A stretch of 64,000 nt of DNA, from assembly GCF_001424345.1 (NCBI RefSeq), contig NZ_LMPF01000022.1:437129-501128 (forward strand). Reading direction: 5' to 3'. The notes under the pieces are model-generated. The model was given only the letters and a program-made list of their open reading frames with translations. It ran no database searches and had not been told where the DNA came from. The DNA comes from Burkholderia sp. Leaf177 (GTDB lineage Bacteria > Pseudomonadota > Gammaproteobacteria > Burkholderiales > Burkholderiaceae). The stretch's first letter is position 1. Each line of letters starts with the position of its first letter. This document shows positions 62,360-64,000 of this stretch, piece by piece. The translations under genes were made by a program, and so were the position numbers.

Positions 62360-64000
62360 GAGTTCCGTAATTGGATGCGTGCGCTGGAATTCGACCACGC
62401 GGTCGTTTGCACGTGGCAGCCGACCGGGCATCTCAAGGAGGCGCATTGCGGTCGAAATGTGCGCTGGGTCCAGTTTCGGGATCATGGCGGCGACGTTCTT
62501 CACTTCCATTTCAGTGCCGTGAGCGATCAACGCAGCGTACAGCGAGACCAGTTCATTCGCATCGCGCGCCTTGCGTGACCGGAGCACTTCACTGAAGCCA
62601 GTGTGGGCGTCCATTTCCGTGAGCATGTCGGCGAACTGCACGGCTCCGATCTGCTTGAATATCAGATCCCGCGTGCGTTTCGGTATGCCGTCGGGCGGCA
62701 ATGCCTCAATGCCGGACAGGTGCATCACGCCGTCGGTGCCGATCGTCACGCGGCCTGCCTCGCGCGCTTCCTCCAGCGCAGCCAGGCCTACCTTCAGGTG
62801 TTCTGTCAGCCGTTCAAGAAACGGCGCTGCGGTCCCCGGCAATCCGAGCAACGAAAGATAATGGTCGCGATTGCCTGCCCATTGGGCAGATGGTATCAGT
62901 AACTGATCGCGTTCCCGGAACGACAGGCTGTGGTTGACCCAGACCGAGCCGCGGCGAAGCCCCTTACGCAGCCCCGTGATTGCCGATGCTTCCAGTGCCG
63001 CAACGCTTGCACCCGATCGCCACCCTTGATGAGATCGCTCCAGGCGGCGCTGACCGGCACGTCACTGTCGGGCGGCAATTCGCTCGCGCCTTTGTCATGC
63101 AGTGCGCTGATGAGTTCGAATTGTCGCAGGCTTGGTTCCGCTTCTCTGCCTACGAAGCCTAGCTCGCGTAACGGCCCGAGCAGATTGCGGATACGGTGAT
63201 GATCGTTGGTGAGCATTTCGCGTACGCTGGCTGCGTGACTTGCGGGTGGTTTGTCTACGAGATCCTCGAGAACCTTGCCAATATTATCGAGACGTCCTTG
63301 CGCCGTACGCTTGTTATCCTGAACCAGCGCCTTGATCGCGCCCAGTTGCTGCCGATATTCGACAGCCGAGCGTGCCTGCCTGACGGTCGTGTGGTCGTAA
63401 GCCTGCCGCACGAGGTCTGAGACCCGACGCCCTGTTTGATAGAGTAGCGCGTCCGTCAACTCGAGCAGTGTGACGCGCAGGAAAAAGATCAGCTCGATGG
63501 TGCGAGTCGACTCCTTGAGTTCGCGGACCTTCGCAGGCCGGCGCGCCTGGATGCGCTGCGCGTACGCACGCTGCTTTTCGAATGGAACGGCGTCGAGTAT
63601 CCACGTATGCGCACCGAGTTCCTTGAGGAAGCGGACCTTCATATGGGTTTCGGTGAGCGTCGAGGGACTGTGTCGCGCTGGTGGCGTCTTCAGCCATCCG
63701 AGCACTCTCATCCCAGAAGTCCCATGCTGGGCGGAGAGGACAGAATCGGCATGAACCAACTGTGCTTTCGTCACTGTTGCCTTGATAAGAGCGAGCAGAC
63801 GACGCTCAATATCCGACCAGATCGAACGGCCGAGGTCCCGCAGTTTCCGTTCGGCGGGTATCAAGATGCGACGCTCATACAGCCAGCAATGGGCGTGCTG
63901 GAGCAGCTCATCAAGGGTAAGGGATTCGATGGCATTCTGTCGCATCCACGCTTCCAGTCCTGCCCAGTGGCTCGGTCCGATGGACGTCAGGCCGAGATAT
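62360..64000 (-). pseudogene. Tn3-family transposase, N-terminal part (frameshifted, runs off window)
   Basis: Read from the right edge, the minus strand gives YLGLTSIGPSHWAGLEAWMR, then LDELLQHAHCWLYERRILIP, IQARRPAKVRELKESTRTIE, LTDALLYQTGRRVSDLV and LGPLRELGFVGREAEPSLRQ, the DUF4158-type N-terminus of Tn3 transposases. A single missing base near 63000 shifts the frame. It continues ITGLRKGLRRGSVWVNHSLS, LGLPGTAAPFLERLTEHLKV and EVKNVAAMIPKLDPAHISTA to RTHPITEL at 62360, where homology stops before the catalytic core. The missing core has its counterpart at 12691-13257 on the other strand. Confidence 0.87.

Noticed and set aside
1..64000. CRISPR arrays, rRNA and tRNA genes
   Set aside because: No regular spaced repeats, no conserved rRNA blocks and no cloverleaf with TTCRANY and CCA-type ends were seen by reading; a dedicated scan was not possible.

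Overview
The window looks like a chromosome or megaplasmid segment of a Burkholderia-group betaproteobacterium (Burkholderia, Paraburkholderia or Caballeronia). The reasons are high-GC codon use in the long operons, many LysR and AraC regulators, a TRAP transporter with hydantoinase-type genes, a pentapeptide MXKDX protein, a DUF4148 remnant, and the kinds of transposon debris present (IS110, IS66, IS3, IS6, Tn3). The species is an inference; no rRNA or tRNA gene was seen.

Layout. 1-107: tail of a RelE/ParE-type toxin. 888-12508: a catabolic island. A plus-strand operon carries a TRAP transporter (dctP, dctQ, dctM), an ATP-dependent hydantoinase/oxoprolinase pair, an alpha/beta hydrolase and a LysR regulator. 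It converges on a minus-strand operon of an Asp/Glu/hydantoin racemase, a cytosolic ModA-like binding protein, RidA and a hydroxypyruvate-isomerase-like enzyme. Together they look like uptake, ring opening, epimerisation and clean-up of a cyclic amide. 12691-16411: transposon graveyard (Tn3, IS66, two IS110). 16612-21341: LysR and Gfo/Idh/MocA oxidoreductase divergent from an Old Yellow Enzyme and an efflux MFS. 22583-26453: MXKDX protein, cytochrome b plus molybdopterin oxidoreductase, VapBC. 26454-36383: gene-poor, decayed DNA with a duplicated element of about 280 bp carrying two terminator-like hairpins, remnants of MFS, LysR, TetR-like, AraC and IS6 genes, and an island of two-component proteins with unusual receiver domains. 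36384-41527: redox enzymes (saccharopine-dehydrogenase-like, VOC, SDRs) with two paralogous AraC regulators. 41528-47777: small hypothetical genes, DUF3429, a DUF427 gene broken by a 5-bp slip, IS3 debris fused to a fumarylacetoacetate-hydrolase tail, and a lactonase. 48141-53523: MmgE/PrpD protein, DUF1932 dehydrogenase, MFS, SDR and an exported formylglycine-domain protein. 54460-61643: a seven-gene minus-strand operon (MaoC, CitE-like lyase, cupin, CitMHS carrier, CaiB CoA-transferase, cupin, esterase) with a divergent LysR, resembling C5-dicarboxylate (itaconate/citramalate-type) degradation. 62360-64000: amino-terminal part of a Tn3-family transposase.

The metabolic operons are intact and tightly packed. 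The frameshifts are concentrated in mobile-element and island DNA, so the decay is probably real rather than sequencing error. The most unusual structural signals are the complementary Tn3 transposase pieces in opposite orientation at the two ends (a possible 50-kb inversion scar), the duplicated double-hairpin element, and a 14-bp palindrome shared by two distant sites.
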